NCBI RefSeq assembly: GCF_006438725.1
Contig: NZ_RCZD01000007.1
Location: 211,155 to 275,154 of the forward strand
Reading direction: 5' to 3'
Length of the DNA stretch: 64,000 nt
Source of the DNA: Ewingella americana
Lineage (GTDB): Bacteria; Pseudomonadota; Gammaproteobacteria; Enterobacterales; Enterobacteriaceae
Made by a program: the position numbers and the translations under genes. The notes beneath the pieces were generated by a model. That model saw only the letters and a list, made by a program, of their open reading frames with translations. It was not told where the DNA came from and made no database searches. Positions 1 to 11,319 of this stretch are shown in pieces (the first letter of the stretch is position 1; every line of letters starts with the position of its first letter).

Positions 1-960
1 TTTACGGAAGTTAGGGAACTCGAACACGCCTACAGGGCCATTCCACAGAATGGTTTTGGCGTTTTTAATGATCTCAGCCAGGCGATAAGCAGACTCGTCG
101 CCCATGTCGAGAATTTGTTCGTCGTCTTTGATGTCTTTTACAGACTTCACTGTCGCGGTCGCAGTTTCAGAGAACTCAGTCGCTACGCGCACATCGGTAG
201 GAACTGGGATGTCACAAATCGTCAGCAGACGTTTGGCTTCATCAACCAGGCTTGCTTCGTACAGGGATTTACCGACGTTGTTGCCTTGTGCAGCCACGAA
301 GGTATTCGCGATACCACCGCCAACGATCAGTTGGTCAGCGATCTTAGACAGGGAATCCAGTACGGTCAGTTTGGTTGACACTTTAGAGCCACCAACGATA
401 GCCACCATCGGACGAGCCGGGTTGCCCAACGCTTTGCCCAGTGCTTCCAGTTCTGCTGACAGTAACGGACCGGCACAGGCGATAGGTGCAAATTTACCTA
501 CGCCGTGGGTAGAAGCCTGCGCACGGTGTGCGGTACCGAATGCGTCCATCACATAGATGTCACACAGGGCAGCATATTTTTTAGACAGCGCTTCGTCGTC
601 TTTCTTTTCGCCTTTGTTAAAGCGAACGTTTTCCAGAACAACCAGTTCGCCTTCAGCAACGTCAACGCCGTCCAGATAATCTTTAGCCAGACGTACAGGG
701 GATTTCAGATGCTCTTTCAGGTAATTAACAACTGGCAGCAGAGAAAACTCTTCGTTGTACTCGCCTTCAGTCGGACGACCCAGATGCGAAGTAACCATCA
801 CGCGTGCACCTTGTTTCAGGGCAATTTCGATGGTAGGCAATGACGCGCGAATACGTGCATCAGATGTCACTTTGCCATCTTTAACCGGCACGTTTAGGTC
901 CGCACGGATCAATACGCGTTTACCCGCTAAATCCAGATCGCTCATCTTAATAACAGACAT
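1..960 (-). CDS. pgk: Phosphoglycerate kinase, C-terminus beyond the window
   Basis: Cytoplasmic glycolytic enzyme that makes ATP and 3-phosphoglycerate from 1,3-bisphosphoglycerate. The 320 visible codons begin [19 protein letters not shown] and carry the family signature RADLNVP (residues 19-25), the substrate loop SHLGRP and the glycine-rich [10 protein letters not shown]. Roughly the last 65 residues (the end of the nucleotide-binding lobe) lie left of base 1, so the gene is cut by the window and not broken. An AGAGGATT ribosome site precedes the ATG. It lies 71 bp downstream of epd on the same strand, the usual epd-pgk(-fba) operon, so it is probably expressed from epd promoters as well as its own. 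Confidence 0.98.
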   Translation of the reverse strand, partial: MSVIKMSDLDLAGKRVLIRADLNVPVKDGKVTSDARIRASLPTIEIALKQGARVMVTSHLGRPTEGEYNEEFSLLPVVNYLKEHLKSPVRLAKDYLDGVDVAEGELVVLENVRFNKGEKKDDEALSKKYAALCDIYVMDAFGTAHRAQASTHGVGKFAPIACAGPLLSAELEALGKALGNPARPMVAIVGGSKVSTKLTVLDSLSKIADQLIVGGGIANTFVAAQGNNVGKSLYEASLVDEAKRLLTICDIPVPTDVRVATEFSETATATVKSVKDIKDDEQILDMGDESAYRLAEIIKNAKTILWNGPVGVFEFPNFRK

Positions 961-1031
961 GGTGAATCCTCTCGTTGATTCTCTTTAAAGTTGCTTGAGG
1001 GCAAGCCCAGCCACTGGCCAGGACTGCCGTA

Positions 1032-2048
1032 CTAGAAACCGCTAGCGGACATTGCCAATGTTGTATCCAACATTCGGTTGGCAAAACCCCACTCGTTATC
1101 GCACCAGACCAGCGTCTTAATCAGGTGCTGTCCACTCACCCGTGTTTGCGTACCATCGACGATGGCGCTGTGGGGATCGTGGTTAAAATCTGTCGAGACT
1201 AATGGTAGTTCGGTATAGTCAACAATACCACGAAAAGCGCCATTTGCGGCCTTTTGCAGCAGCTGGTTGACCTCATCGACCGTCACACATCCCCCGACAA
1301 AAACGCTTAAATCTATCGCCGTGACGTTGATGGTGGGCACGCGCACTGAAATGGCTTCAAAGCGATCGCAGAATTTCGGCATGATGCGCGTGATGCCCGC
1401 GGCAAGTTTGGTATCGACCGGAATAATCGACTGACTCGCGGCGCGCGTGCGGCGTAAATCCGCATGGTAGGAGTCAATCACTGGCTGGTCATTCATCGAT
1501 GCGTGAATGGTGGTCACAGTGCCGGATTCAATGCCATAGGCGTCGTCCAGCAGCTTAATAATAGGGATGATGCAATTGGTGGTGCAGGAAGCGTTGGAGA
1601 CAATGCGGTGCTGGCGTTCGAGCAGATCGTGGTTGACGCCATAAACAACAGTGGCGTCGAGATCATGACCACCAGGATGCGCAAACAGGATTTTCTTGGC
1701 GCCCGCAGCCAGCTGCACTTCGCCATCTTCGCGACTGCCGTAAACGCCGGTGCAGTCGAGAACCACATCAACGCCCAACTCGCCCCAAGGTAGCTGGGAG
1801 GCGTCCGGTTGATGCAACAGCCGGATGCTGTCGTCGCCGACATACAGAACGTCGCCTTCCTGACGCACGTCCCAGGCGAAACGCCCGTGGCTGGAGTCAT
1901 ACTTTAACAGGTGCGCCATGCCTTCAGGGCTGGCCAGTTCGTTGATAGCAACGACGCTGATTTCCGCCCGACGTCCACATTCGTATAACGCGCGCAATAC
2001 GCTACGGCCGATGCGACCAAAGCCATTAATTGCAATACGTATTGGCAT
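1032..2048 (-). CDS. epd: D-erythrose-4-phosphate dehydrogenase
   Basis: GapA-family NAD-dependent dehydrogenase that oxidises erythrose 4-phosphate to 4-phosphoerythronate, the first step of the pyridoxal phosphate branch. The 338 residues begin with the Rossmann motif INGFGRIGR, and the catalytic NASCTTNC motif has its nucleophile at Cys155. The pattern and length fit Epd rather than a second GapA; the tktA-epd-pgk gene order settles it. The product of the upstream enzyme TktA (erythrose 4-phosphate metabolism) is its substrate. A palindromic Cra-like site lies about 175 bp upstream of the start. Confidence 0.96.
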   Translation of the reverse strand: MPIRIAINGFGRIGRSVLRALYECGRRAEISVVAINELASPEGMAHLLKYDSSHGRFAWDVRQEGDVLYVGDDSIRLLHQPDASQLPWGELGVDVVLDCTGVYGSREDGEVQLAAGAKKILFAHPGGHDLDATVVYGVNHDLLERQHRIVSNASCTTNCIIPIIKLLDDAYGIESGTVTTIHASMNDQPVIDSYHADLRRTRAASQSIIPVDTKLAAGITRIMPKFCDRFEAISVRVPTINVTAIDLSVFVGGCVTVDEVNQLLQKAANGAFRGIVDYTELPLVSTDFNHDPHSAIVDGTQTRVSGQHLIKTLVWCDNEWGFANRMLDTTLAMSASGF

Positions 2049-2220
2049 ACTTCTCCCTGTTACACGGTTGTTACCTTTTGGCGGTAACCCCTATAGTAAT
2101 GCAGTGCGCAGTAACGGTGAATCGTTCTCAACAACGTTTCTGACACCCTGAGACGTAATTCGTTCGTCATATCTCGTCACGTTAACAACCCAGCGTGGAC
2201 GTTGAGCGCTGATAAGGCAA

Positions 2221-2234
2221 CTGAAACGGTTCAG
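2221..2234. promoter_or_regulatory. Cra (FruR) operator upstream of epd
   Basis: CTGAAACGGTTCAG is a near-perfect palindrome matching the Cra consensus core (TGAAWCGNTTCA) and lies about 175 bp upstream of epd. Cra regulation of the epd-pgk promoter is established in E. coli. Binding here is inferred from sequence only. Confidence 0.7.
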
Positions 2235-2303
2235 CTGAGCATAAACCAAAGTGTGCGCAAAAGGAATAATTCGACCGTTTAGAACGCTATTCTGCGATCG
2301 AAC

Positions 2304-2318
2304 GCTGAAATATTCAGC
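2304..2318. promoter_or_regulatory. Second Cra-like palindrome in the epd leader region
   Basis: GCTGAAATATTCAGC is a perfect inverted repeat with Cra half-sites (GCTGAA/TTCAGC), but the centre is 3 bp instead of the usual 4. It lies 70 bp further upstream of epd than the better site. The rest of the 499-bp tktA-epd interval (2049-2547) shows no gene, only AT-rich promoter-like sequence and the tktA terminator. Confidence 0.35.
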
Positions 2319-2500
2319 AGGAAAAACGTCGTTATTACAGCCTTTTCACTTCTACATCACGTTTACATTGGTCTTTTTAGCATTTGGCTGACATCAGTAA
2401 ACACGGATTCAGAAAGACGAGTGTAGCTCAGGTGGCTATTTTGCAGTTTGACCTGCGTCATTTAGGGACAAACTGAGAGGCGGGTCATAAAATCGGGATG

Positions 2501-2530
2501 AAAAAAAAGCACCCCGAAGGATGCTTTTTC
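2501..2530 (-). terminator. Rho-independent terminator of tktA
   Basis: On the minus strand an AAGCATCC stem, TTCG tetraloop and GGGTGCTT stem are followed by a run of eight T, 18 bp after the tktA stop. This is a canonical intrinsic terminator. Confidence 0.9.
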
Positions 2531-2547
2531 CCTGTAAAACGTCAGAG

Positions 2548-4542
2548 TTACTTCAGCAACGACTGTGCCTGCGCAACGACGTTTTCAACGGTGAAACCAA
2601 ACTCTTTGAACAGCTCTTCTGCTGGAGCTGATTCGCCGAAGCTGGTCATACCCACGATAGCGCCATTCAGGCCAACGTATTTGTACCAATAGTCAGCAAT
2701 ACCCGCTTCTACTGCTACGCGTGCGCTGACCGCTTTTGGCAACACGGACTCACGGTATGCCGCGTCCTGTTTGTCGAAGGCGTCAGTTGACGGCATAGAC
2801 ACTACGCGCACTTTGGTGCCCGCTGCGGCCAGTTTATCTGCAGCTTCTACCGTGATACCCACTTCAGAACCGGTCGCGATCAGGATCACTTCTGGTGTGC
2901 CGTTGCAATCTTTTAGCACATAACCACCGCGCGCCACGTTGGCCAGTTGTTCGGCTGTACGCGGTTGCTGGGTCAGATTCTGACGGGAGAAGATCAGGGT
3001 AACCGGACCGTCGTTACGTTCGATAGCGTATTTCCACGCGACGGCGGATTCAACCTGATCCGCCGGACGCCAGGTGCTCATATTTGGCGTCACGCGCAGG
3101 CTGGCGATTTGCTCAACCGGCTGGTGTGTCGGACCGTCTTCGCCCAGACCAATCGAGTCATGGGTGTAAACGAACACGTTGCGAATTTTCATCAGTGCCG
3201 CCATACGCACCGCGTTACGGGCGTATTCAACGAACATCAGGAAAGTCGCGGAGTATGGCAGGAAACCACCGTGCAGCGCGATGCCGTTGGTGATAGCCGT
3301 CATGCCGAATTCGCGCACGCCGTAATGGATGTAGTTACCGGCTTGGTCATCGCCCAGTGACTTCGAGCCAGACCACATGGTCAGGTTGCTTGGCGCAAGG
3401 TCAGCGGAGCCGCCGAGGAATTCAGGCAACACTTTACCGAAGGCTTCCAGCGCATTTTGTGAAGCTTTACGGCTGGCGATGTTGGCAGGTTTAGCCTGCA
3501 ACTCTTCGATGAATTTCTGTGAGTCGGCCTGCCAGTTAGCAGGCAGTTCACCATTAACACGGCGTTTGAACTCTTTTGCCAGTTCCGGGTGGGCTTTCGC
3601 ATAGGCCGCGAATTTCTCATCCCATGCAGCTTCTTTGGCTTTACCGGCTTCTTTGGCATCCCACTGGGCATAAATGTCCTGTGGAATTTCAAACGGAGGA
3701 TAGTTCCAGCCCAGCTGTTTGCGGGTTGCTGCAACTTCTGCGTCACCCAGCGGTGCACCGTGTGCATCGTGGGAACCGGCTTTGTTTGGTGAACCAAAAC
3801 CGATCACGGTTTTGCACATCAGCAAAGAAGGTTTGTCAGTGACTTTATGGGATTCTTCGATCGCTGCTTTGATGGAGTCTGCATCATGACCGTCTACGCC
3901 ACGCACTACGTGCCAGCCGTAAGCTTCGAAACGCGCTGCGGTATCATCGGTGAACCAGCTTTCTACGTGGCCGTCGATAGAGATGCCGTTGTCATCATAA
4001 AACGCGGTCAGTTTGCCGAGTTTCATGGTACCCGCCAGCGAGCAAACCTCGTGGGAGATCCCTTCCATCATGCAACCGTCGCCCATAAAGGCGTAGGTGT
4101 GATGGTTTACCACATCGTGACCTGGCTGGTTGAACTGTGCTGCCAGCGTGCGTTCTGCGATAGCAAAACCGACGGCGTTAGCAATACCCTGGCCGAGAGG
4201 GCCGGTGGTGGTTTCAACGCCGGCCGTGTAGCCGTATTCCGGGTGGCCTGGGGTTTTAGAGTGCAACTGGCGGAAGTTAGCCAGTTCGCTCATCGGCAGA
4301 TCATAACCTGTGAGGTGCAGCAGGCTGTAAATCAGCATTGAACCATGACCATTGGACAGCACGAAGCGGTCACGATCAGCCCAGTGTGGGTTGGTTGGGT
4401 TGTGGTTCATATAATCACGCCACAGGACTTCGGCAATATCTGCCATACCCATAGGGGCGCCAGGATGGCCGGATTTCGCTTTCTGCACGGCGTCCATACT
4501 CAGTGCACGGATAGCGTTCGCAAGCTCTTTACGAGAGGACAT
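2548..4542 (-). CDS. tktA: Transketolase
   Basis: Thiamine-diphosphate enzyme of the non-oxidative pentose phosphate pathway that moves two-carbon ketol units between sugar phosphates. The 664 residues are full length. The N-terminal ThDP-binding half has SGHPGAPMG (near residue 24) and the GDGCMMEG...DDN cofactor motif near residues 155-185. The central pyrimidine domain has the [15 protein letters not shown] loop, and a transketolase C-terminal domain follows. Divergent from loiP; the 248-bp interval must hold both promoters. Assigned to TktA rather than TktB from its place next to epd. Confidence 0.97.
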   Translation of the reverse strand: MSSRKELANAIRALSMDAVQKAKSGHPGAPMGMADIAEVLWRDYMNHNPTNPHWADRDRFVLSNGHGSMLIYSLLHLTGYDLPMSELANFRQLHSKTPGHPEYGYTAGVETTTGPLGQGIANAVGFAIAERTLAAQFNQPGHDVVNHHTYAFMGDGCMMEGISHEVCSLAGTMKLGKLTAFYDDNGISIDGHVESWFTDDTAARFEAYGWHVVRGVDGHDADSIKAAIEESHKVTDKPSLLMCKTVIGFGSPNKAGSHDAHGAPLGDAEVAATRKQLGWNYPPFEIPQDIYAQWDAKEAGKAKEAAWDEKFAAYAKAHPELAKEFKRRVNGELPANWQADSQKFIEELQAKPANIASRKASQNALEAFGKVLPEFLGGSADLAPSNLTMWSGSKSLGDDQAGNYIHYGVREFGMTAITNGIALHGGFLPYSATFLMFVEYARNAVRMAALMKIRNVFVYTHDSIGLGEDGPTHQPVEQIASLRVTPNMSTWRPADQVESAVAWKYAIERNDGPVTLIFSRQNLTQQPRTAEQLANVARGGYVLKDCNGTPEVILIATGSEVGITVEAADKLAAAGTKVRVVSMPSTDAFDKQDAAYRESVLPKAVSARVAVEAGIADYWYKYVGLNGAIVGMTSFGESAPAEELFKEFGFTVENVVAQAQSLLK

Positions 4543-4790
4543 GTTCTACTCCAGGTCGGATTAAAAAAGCAGTCAAGAAAGTCATTTTCTCAGACTAGGC
4601 ATTAAAACGGCAATCTCTAATCGCTCTCGTGATGAACTTCACAGAATAGGCTTTTAAATCAGTGCGTTTTTTAGGATATCAACTATAGATTGCCACAAGC
4701 AAAAAACCTACCTTAACGTTATCCTCACGTTCAGTGCCTTTTAACGGCTTTTTTCTCTGTTTTTCTTTTTACTTTTGGGAACGACTAGTG

Positions 4791-5543
4791 ATGAAATTTA
4801 CCCCTACTCTGTTGAGTCTGAGCGTAGTAGCTCTGCTGTCAGGTTGCGCCAATCTGAATACCGACACCCTGATGCAATCCGGTGCACAGGCCTATCAGGC
4901 GGCAACGCTGTCAGATGCCGATGTTAAAACGCTCAGCGTACAGTCCTGCGAAGAGATGGACAAAAAAGCGCAAATCGCACCGGATAACAGCGAATACGCC
5001 CAGCGTCTGAAAAAAATCTCCGCCGCCCTGGGTGATAACATTAACGGGCAACCAGCGAACTATAAAGTTTACCTCACTAAAGACGTCAACGCCTGGGCGA
5101 TGGCGAATGGCTGCATCCGCGTTTATAGCGGCCTGATGGACATGATGAACGATAACGAAGTCGAAGGCGTGTTGGGCCATGAAATGGGTCACGTGGCGCT
5201 TGGGCATACCCGCAAAGCGATGCAGGTCGCCTACGGCGCCACGGCAGCTCGTTCGGCAGCGTCTTCATTGGGGGGTATCAGCGCAACACTGTCACAGTCG
5301 CAACTGGCTGACCTTGGCGAGAAGTACGTTAACGCCCAGTTCTCACAGAAACAGGAGTCTCAGGCTGATGATTATTCGTTTGATCTGCTGAAAAAACGCG
5401 GCATCGACCCGACCGGGTTAGCCACCAGTTTCGAAAAACTGGCCACGCTGGATAAAGGCGGCAGCATCGGTTGGTTTGACGATCACCCTTCATCAGAAGC
5501 CCGCGCTAAGCATATTCGTGAGCGAATTGCCGCAGGAAAGTAA
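4791..5543 (+). CDS. loiP: LoiP/YggG-type M48 metalloprotease lipoprotein
   Basis: Outer-membrane-associated zinc protease related to HtpX and BepA, implicated in E. coli in low-osmolarity and envelope quality control. The chosen ATG opens MKFTPTLLSLSVVALLSGC, a clean lipoprotein signal with lipobox LSGC; a longer reading frame from 4734 would bury it. The catalytic HEMGH motif lies near residue 128, followed by the downstream glutamate segment SQKQESQADDYS and a DDHPSSEARAKHI tail, giving 250 residues, normal for the family. It ends just before a strong terminator and converges with the efflux lipoprotein gene. Confidence 0.95.
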   Translation: MKFTPTLLSLSVVALLSGCANLNTDTLMQSGAQAYQAATLSDADVKTLSVQSCEEMDKKAQIAPDNSEYAQRLKKISAALGDNINGQPANYKVYLTKDVNAWAMANGCIRVYSGLMDMMNDNEVEGVLGHEMGHVALGHTRKAMQVAYGATAARSAASSLGGISATLSQSQLADLGEKYVNAQFSQKQESQADDYSFDLLKKRGIDPTGLATSFEKLATLDKGGSIGWFDDHPSSEARAKHIRERIAAGK

Positions 5544-5565
5544 GTCGTCACTACGGTCATATCTG

Positions 5566-5604
5566 AAATAGAGGGTGCATCACAGGGTACACCCTCTATT
5601 TTTT
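5566..5604 (+). terminator. Intrinsic terminator after loiP
   Basis: AAATAGAGGGTG and CACCCTCTATTT form a 12-bp stem with a 12-nt loop, followed by T residues. The symmetric flanks (A run left, T run right) let it also act on the convergent gene. Confidence 0.85.
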
Positions 5605-5704
5605 AAAAATCGCGGCTAAAAACACACTCACTTTCTATTCCATATAAATAATGCCCATCGGTGAATATATTAAGCTGCGGAATTTTAACAGGCTCTAAGC
5701 CTTT

Positions 5705-7192
5705 TTAGTCTCCGCCGTGATGAACCGTTTCTGTATTTGCAAAACGATAACCGCCACCCAGTGCGCGAATCAGGCGAATATCTGCACTGACCCACTCTCC
5801 CTGCAACAGAATCTTTTTCGCCTGCTCTTCCAGCAGCGGCAATTTCGCTTTAGCGACCTGCGCACCGCTGAGGAGACCGACGTCAAACCGCTGCTGCGCC
5901 AGTGAGTAGATGTGCTGAGTGCCGTCCACAACCGTTTGCTGATGAGCACTTTCATCAGAAAGTGTCTGCAACTGACTGGCACTTTTAGCGACATCACTGA
6001 CCGCTTCAACAACCGCTTTGTTATACGCTGCAATGCTCAGGTTACTGTTAGCGCGCACAATTGCCAGATTGGCATTCAATCTGCCGCTGTCAAACACCGG
6101 CAGCGTCAGCCCGGCGATGGCCCCCATTTGCTGCGCCGAACTGCGGAATAAGTCACTCAAGTGCAGGGCATCATATTGCAGGAAGCCCATCAGATTGATG
6201 CTCGGATAAAACGCCGCGTGCGCTGCGTCAACGGCGCTCAACGACGCTTCGATATACCAGTGCGCCGCCTGCAAATCCGGGCGGCGCGCCAGCAGTTCGT
6301 AACCCAGTGTCGGTGGAAGTGTTTCCTGAATTGGCGGCAACGCCACCGGCGTCAAATGCAAAGCCGGTGAATTCATCCCGAGCATCGCCTGGAGTGACGT
6401 TTGCAACAGACGTAAGCGCCCTTTCGAGACATCTATTTTCTGATCGATTTTTGCCAGCCGGATTTTAGTGCTGGTATCGTCGAGAGATGACCTGACGCCC
6501 TGTGCATACAACAGTTGATCAGTTTGCGCGATCACCGTTTCCTGCTCCCTGAGATCGATCAGAGTCTGCTTCAGCGCCATATACGTCTGGATATCCCAAT
6601 ACAGCTCAACCACCGCCGAAGAGACCAGCAGACGTGCTTGCGCCAGCTCGGCCTGCTTCGCCTGATAAACACCCAGTGCTGATTGGATTTGCGCACGGTT
6701 TTTTCCCCACAGATCCAGCTCGTAACTGCCCTGTAAGCCGAATGTTCCGTTGGTGTACCACGGACCGGTGGTGCCTGCCGCAGGGTCATCCAGCGCAAAC
6801 GGTCCCATCACGCCTTCTGCCGACAATTTTTGCCGTTCGACATCGGCCCCGAAATCCAGCTGCGGGCCGCCTTGGGCCTCGCCCATTTTGACCTGTGCTT
6901 TCGCCAATTCCACACGCTGCATCACTACGGCAATCGACGGCGAATCCTTCAGCGCCTGCTCCACCAGCGCATTTAACTGAGGATTTTGGTAACTCATCCA
7001 CCAGTTGGAACCGGGCCATTTTTGTATTGCCGCTTGAGGCATTTGCACCGTGCGTAATTGCGTAATATCGGTTTGTGCCAGCGCAGGTTTTTCGTTATGC
7101 ACCCACGCGCAACCACCGAGAGAAATAAACAGGGGAAGCAAAATAAACGGCGTGATTATTTTGTTTTTATAAAACTCATGAATCGATTTCAA
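5705..7192 (-). CDS. RND-type outer-membrane efflux lipoprotein (NodT/OprM family)
   Basis: TolC-fold outer-membrane channel of 495 residues. The N-terminus carries a lipoprotein signal with lipobox SLGGC (Cys28). Two repeated outer-membrane-efflux-protein regions follow, with long amphipathic helices (for example LNALVEQALKDSPSIAVVMQ and the mid-protein LLARRPDLQAAHW motif that marks this family). The gene stands alone with no membrane-fusion or pump gene beside it, and it interrupts the usual loiP-speB order, which suggests lineage-specific insertion. The RND pair at 38.5-42.6 kb lacks a channel and could use it, but nothing in the sequence proves that. Confidence 0.9.
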   Translation of the reverse strand: MKSIHEFYKNKIITPFILLPLFISLGGCAWVHNEKPALAQTDITQLRTVQMPQAAIQKWPGSNWWMSYQNPQLNALVEQALKDSPSIAVVMQRVELAKAQVKMGEAQGGPQLDFGADVERQKLSAEGVMGPFALDDPAAGTTGPWYTNGTFGLQGSYELDLWGKNRAQIQSALGVYQAKQAELAQARLLVSSAVVELYWDIQTYMALKQTLIDLREQETVIAQTDQLLYAQGVRSSLDDTSTKIRLAKIDQKIDVSKGRLRLLQTSLQAMLGMNSPALHLTPVALPPIQETLPPTLGYELLARRPDLQAAHWYIEASLSAVDAAHAAFYPSINLMGFLQYDALHLSDLFRSSAQQMGAIAGLTLPVFDSGRLNANLAIVRANSNLSIAAYNKAVVEAVSDVAKSASQLQTLSDESAHQQTVVDGTQHIYSLAQQRFDVGLLSGAQVAKAKLPLLEEQAKKILLQGEWVSADIRLIRALGGGYRFANTETVHHGGD

Positions 7193-7398
7193 TTTAATTA
7201 TTCATCCAACAAATGAAGTTATAAATTTCAGAAGGGGAAATAGGCGAGGGGCAAAGAATAAGGGATGACAGGCTGAAATGAATTATGAAACCGTGCGGCT
7301 GCTCGTTATTTGCTATAAAATTATTATCGCGCTTAGAGTTTAATGAATAACTAATTTGTTTTTAATATTTTAAATTTAAATGCATTCACGATAGAAAT

Positions 7399-7427
7399 AA
7401 TAAAGACACCACGAAGGTGCCTTTATT
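7399..7427 (-). terminator. Terminator of speB
   Basis: AATAAAGACACC and GGTGCCTTTATT pair around a short loop (one mismatch) 25 bp after the speB stop. The flanks are A/T-rich on both sides. It is the only clear feature of the 259-bp speB-efflux gene interval. Confidence 0.75.
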
Positions 7428-7451
7428 GTCAGACGGATTAAAAGCGAACCG

Positions 7452-8387
7452 TCAGCCTTTTTTGTAAGCCTGTACGTGCAGCATTTCCAGCGCCAACGTG
7501 GCGGCAGCCAGTGCAGTGATTTCAGACTGGTCGTAAGCCGGAGCCACTTCTACGATATCCATGCCGACGATATCCAGATCCAAGTCTTTCAGGCCGCGAA
7601 CCAATTTCAGCGCACGATCTGACGTCAGGCCACCGATCACTGGCGTACCCGTACCCGGCGCATGCGCCGGATCCAGACAGTCGATGTCGAAGCTCAGATA
7701 AACCGGCAGATCGCCAACGATCTGCTTAACCTGCGCCAGAATATCACCCACAGTGCGGTCGTTAACCTGTGCAGCATCCAGAACGGTGAAACCCAGATTT
7801 TTGTCGAATTCAGTACGGATACCGATCTGCACCGAGTGGTTAGGGTCGATCAGGCCTTCGTTCGGTGCATGGAAGAACATGGTGCCGTGGTCGAATTTGC
7901 TGCCGTTGGAGTAGGTGTCGGTGTGCGCATCGAAATGTACCAGCGCCATTTTACCGAAGTGTTTTGCGTGCGCACGCAGCAGCGGCAGTGTCACAAAGTG
8001 GTCGCCACCGAAAGACAACATTCGCTTACCGGACGCCAGCACTTGTTCAGCGTGTTGTTGCAGTTTGTCCGTCAGATCCTGCGCATCACCGAAGTTGAAC
8101 ACCAGGTCGCCGCAGTCGATCACATTCAGGCGATCGCGCAGATCGAAATCCCACGGCCAGCGCTGACCTTCCCACGCCAGATTCACCGATACCTGACGAA
8201 TAGCGCCAGGGCCCAGGCGTGCACCCGAACGGCCAGAGGTCGCCATGTCGAAAGGAATACCGGTGATCACCCAGTCAGCATCTGAGTCGTATGGCTGGAA
8301 GTTCAGCGGGAAACGCAGAAAACCAAATGCGTTTGAAACCAGAGAGTTATCAGGCTGATGGCCTAAAGTGCTCACTAATTTGCTCAT
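7452..8387 (-). CDS. speB: Agmatinase
   Basis: Ureohydrolase that cleaves agmatine to putrescine and urea, completing the arginine route to putrescine started by SpeA. The 311 residues contain the binuclear manganese motifs of the arginase family in order: [18 protein letters not shown] and SFDIDCLDP. The substrate loop [13 protein letters not shown] follows the last motif. It lies 88 bp downstream of speA on the same strand, the standard speAB arrangement. A short hairpin with CGACGT arms lies between the two genes. Confidence 0.97.
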   Translation of the reverse strand: MSKLVSTLGHQPDNSLVSNAFGFLRFPLNFQPYDSDADWVITGIPFDMATSGRSGARLGPGAIRQVSVNLAWEGQRWPWDFDLRDRLNVIDCGDLVFNFGDAQDLTDKLQQHAEQVLASGKRMLSFGGDHFVTLPLLRAHAKHFGKMALVHFDAHTDTYSNGSKFDHGTMFFHAPNEGLIDPNHSVQIGIRTEFDKNLGFTVLDAAQVNDRTVGDILAQVKQIVGDLPVYLSFDIDCLDPAHAPGTGTPVIGGLTSDRALKLVRGLKDLDLDIVGMDIVEVAPAYDQSEITALAAATLALEMLHVQAYKKG

Positions 8388-8475
8388 AAAAAGTCCTCTT
8401 TGAATAGGGCATTGCGACGTTTGTACGTCGCAATATTATAGGTAACATCTTTATAGGTAAAAAAGGGGCCTGCGG

Positions 8476-10458
8476 TTACTCGTCTTCTTCCAGATAGGTG
8501 TAACCGTACAAACCGGCTTCAAACTCTTCGACAAACTGCGCCTGCAGATCGGCATCCAGATCGGTTTCTTTTACCTGATCACGGAAGCGGGTCAGCAACA
8601 CGTTCGGATCCAGCTGCACGTACTCCAGCATGTCGGCCACGGTGTCGCCTTCATCGGATTGCTGCACTTCGATGCTACCGTCAGGGAAGACAAACACGTC
8701 CACCGCCGCAGTATCACCAAACAGGTTGTGCATGTTGCCGAGAATTTCCTGATACGCGCCAACCATAAAGAAGCCCAGTAATGGCGGATTCTCCGGATCA
8801 TACGGCGGCATTGGCATAGTGGTTGCCACGCCGTCACCGTCGATGTAGTGATCGATAGTCCCGTCGGAGTCACAGGTGATATCCAGCAGCACGGCACGGC
8901 CGACCGGCGGTTTATCCAACCCTTCCAGTGGCAGAACCGGGAACAGCTGATCGATACCCCATGCATCCGGCATAGACTGGAACAACGAGAAGTTGACGTA
9001 CAGCTTGTCCGCCATGCGTTCTTGCAACTCGTCGATGATCGGACGATGCGCACGGTTACTTGGATCCAGCTGATCCTGAATCTTATTACAGATATTCAGG
9101 TAGATATCTTCCGCCCAGGCGCGCTGAGTGAGATCCAAAATACCGTGTGCGTACTGGCTGTGGACGTCATGCAAGTCCATCTGGCTGTCATGCAGCCATT
9201 CGCGCAGTGAGCGGCGATTTTCCGGATCGTGCATTTCATTCCAGGTATCCCACATGCTGCCGAGCGCACGCGGTGCGTCTTCTTCCGGGGCAATCGGGTC
9301 ACGGAATTCATTGCGCTCAACGCCGATGATGTTGGACACCAGCACCGTATGGTGCGCGGTAACCGCACGGCCAGACTCGGTGATCACGGTCGGATGCGGC
9401 AGGCCGTGCTCATTACAGGCATCGCCGATCCCCCAAATCACGTTGTTCGCGTATTCGTTCAGGCCATAGTTGACCGAGCAGTCAGACTGCGAACGGGTGC
9501 CTTCATAGTCAACGCCCAAACCGCCGCCGACGTCAAAACACTGAATATTAACGCCAAGCTTGTGTAACTCAACGTAGAAACGCGCAGATTCACGCACGCC
9601 GGTTGAGATATCACGGATATTTGATAACTGGGAACCGAGATGGAAGTGCAGCAGTTGCAAGCTTTCCAGGCGGTTGGCTTCGCGCAGCATTTCCACCAGT
9701 TGCAGAACCTGCGAGGCCGCCAGACCAAATTTGGATTTTTCGCCACCGCTTGACTGCCACTTGCCGGAGCCCTGAGACGACAGACGCGCACGCACGCCGA
9801 GGCGCGGGGTCACATTCAGGCGTTCGGCCTCTTCCAGCACCAGTTTAATTTCGGTCATCTTCTCGATAACCAGATAAACCTTGTGACCAAGCTTCTCACC
9901 GATCAGTGCCAGACGGATGTATTCACGGTCTTTATAGCCGTTACAGACGATCACCGAGCGGGTCATCCCTGCATGCGCCAGTACGGCCATCAGTTCTGCT
10001 TTAGAACCGGCTTCCAGACCCAGCGGTTCGCCGGATTCGACCAGCGACTCAATCACGCGGCGATGCTGGTTTACCTTAATCGGATATACCAGGAAGTAGT
10101 CACCCTCGTAGCCGAACGACTCACGCGCACGTTTAAAGGCGGCATTAATCGAACGCAGACGGTGCTGTAAAATTTGTGGGAAGCAGAATAGCGCTGGCAG
10201 ACGTTGACCGTCCTGCTCACGCATATCTTTCACCAGTTGCGCCAGATCCACGCGGGCCGACGGGACGTCAGGGTCAGGGCAAACACTGATGTGGCCCAGT
10301 TCGTTGACGTCATAATAATTGTTACCCCAATAGGCAACGTTGTAAGTGCGCAGCATTTTGCTGGCATCACGATCGTTCACGGCAACCTCCTGCATGGAGC
10401 GCAAAGAAACAGAATCGCCCGCATGTGACGGACGGTGGGACTGGATGTCATCAGACAT
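8476..10458 (-). CDS. speA: Biosynthetic arginine decarboxylase
   Basis: PLP-dependent fold-III decarboxylase that converts arginine to agmatine. The 660 residues match the length of the E. coli enzyme (658). The PLP lysine is in YPIKVNQ, the [10 protein letters not shown] segment follows, [10 protein letters not shown] binds phosphate, and the C-terminal half has CDSDG with the nearby active-site cysteine. The start is fixed by an AGAGGA ribosome site 8 bp upstream. The stop codon of a small upstream ORF overlaps the speA start, so translation may be coupled. Confidence 0.97.
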   Translation of the reverse strand: MSDDIQSHRPSHAGDSVSLRSMQEVAVNDRDASKMLRTYNVAYWGNNYYDVNELGHISVCPDPDVPSARVDLAQLVKDMREQDGQRLPALFCFPQILQHRLRSINAAFKRARESFGYEGDYFLVYPIKVNQHRRVIESLVESGEPLGLEAGSKAELMAVLAHAGMTRSVIVCNGYKDREYIRLALIGEKLGHKVYLVIEKMTEIKLVLEEAERLNVTPRLGVRARLSSQGSGKWQSSGGEKSKFGLAASQVLQLVEMLREANRLESLQLLHFHLGSQLSNIRDISTGVRESARFYVELHKLGVNIQCFDVGGGLGVDYEGTRSQSDCSVNYGLNEYANNVIWGIGDACNEHGLPHPTVITESGRAVTAHHTVLVSNIIGVERNEFRDPIAPEEDAPRALGSMWDTWNEMHDPENRRSLREWLHDSQMDLHDVHSQYAHGILDLTQRAWAEDIYLNICNKIQDQLDPSNRAHRPIIDELQERMADKLYVNFSLFQSMPDAWGIDQLFPVLPLEGLDKPPVGRAVLLDITCDSDGTIDHYIDGDGVATTMPMPPYDPENPPLLGFFMVGAYQEILGNMHNLFGDTAAVDVFVFPDGSIEVQQSDEGDTVADMLEYVQLDPNVLLTRFRDQVKETDLDADLQAQFVEEFEAGLYGYTYLEEDE

Positions 10459-10594
10459 AGGTAAATCCTCTTTCTACACTGACAACATGGCCAGCCACTA
10501 TCGCAGTAACAACAGGTGAGAACAACCCGAACGGCTGGCTTTCAGACAGGATAAAACCCTGTGCGCCACAGCCCCGGAACTGTTTTTCACTCAT
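10451..10594 (-). CDS. YqgB-like small ORF overlapping the start of speA
   Basis: A 47-codon frame (begins [13 protein letters not shown]) ends in TGA inside codons 2-3 of speA, an 8-bp overlap typical of translational coupling. E. coli has the 43-residue YqgB gene in exactly this place. The stretch [17 protein letters not shown] echoes the remembered GLLS...AIVV core of YqgB. No good Shine-Dalgarno precedes the ATG; a GGAG lies too far upstream. It could therefore be a leader peptide for speA, a poorly translated YqgB homologue, or chance. Confidence 0.4.
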   Translation of the reverse strand: MSEKQFRGCGAQGFILSESQPFGLFSPVVTAIVAGHVVSVERGFTYV

Positions 10595-11136
10595 ATGATT
10601 GTAAAACACGTTGTTAGACTCCGTATAACGAGTCAGGAGAAACCAAAGGGGTAAATGCCCCGAGAGGTTGCAGGTTACGTCAGTTTTGTGTCGGGAATAC
10701 GATGATGAGTCGGACCGATGTTACTGAGTAGCGTGCAGATGTCGGCAACTGACCTGTCTATAGTCAGGCTGTTTATAACATCGCAGGGATGACAGAATTT
10801 TTTCTGATAGAAGTGCTGCATGGCCGATTAGAGTCTGCAGGAGAGGCTGTTGAAATGTAACAAGCGGTAAAAAGTGGGTCATTAACCTAACCACCTCCAC
10901 ACGTGCCACGCATCACCCGCGGGCATTCGAGCTGACTGAACAGTATTCACTGGAATACGCCGCAGACCGTAATGAATGTCATAGCGCGCGCCGTTTATAC
11001 CGGCAACCCGCTGTAATTGCAAAATGAAATTGCGCCGCAGATGGTTTCGATATGTGAATATCACTGCAAAGCCGCACAATAACGCCATCTTCATCACAAA
11101 AATGACTGGCTTTCAGAACCTCTGCTATCCTAAAAT
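10595..11136. other. speA-metK divergent intergenic region
   Basis: About 540 bp with no recognisable conserved gene. E. coli carries a few small dubious ORFs here. A 53-codon minus-strand frame (10721-10882, begins MTHFLPLVTFQQ) has a GGAGG 11 bp before its ATG but no recognisable homology. It is only a possibility. The rest must hold the speA and metK promoters. Confidence 0.5.
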
Positions 11137-11160
11137 AGCCGTCCAGATGTTAATCCGTCC
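11137..11160 (+). promoter_or_regulatory. Tandem MetJ met-boxes upstream of metK
   Basis: Three contiguous 8-mers, AGCCGTCC, AGATGTTA and ATCCGTCC, match the met-box consensus AGACGTCT at 6, 5 and 5 positions. MetJ binds cooperatively to such tandem boxes, and metK is a MetJ regulon member in enterobacteria. A TATCCT -10-like element overlaps the left side. The site lies about 160 bp upstream of the start, implying a long leader. Confidence 0.6.
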
Positions 11161-11319
11161 GTAGCTACTGTAAGGATTGACTGTCGAACTGCTTCAAGGC
11201 TTTGCCTTATGGGGACATGCAGGACGCATTGCGACAATGGCGAGCACAGCTCCTCATCTGCCAGTCTCCCCAGTGCTTTGCAGTGATATCTAACCCGTCG
11301 TATGAAGGTAAAGAACATA

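Noticed and set aside
104..988. Several plus-strand frames over the left edge
   Set aside because: They are antisense to pgk, whose minus-strand frame is complete and full of family motifs.
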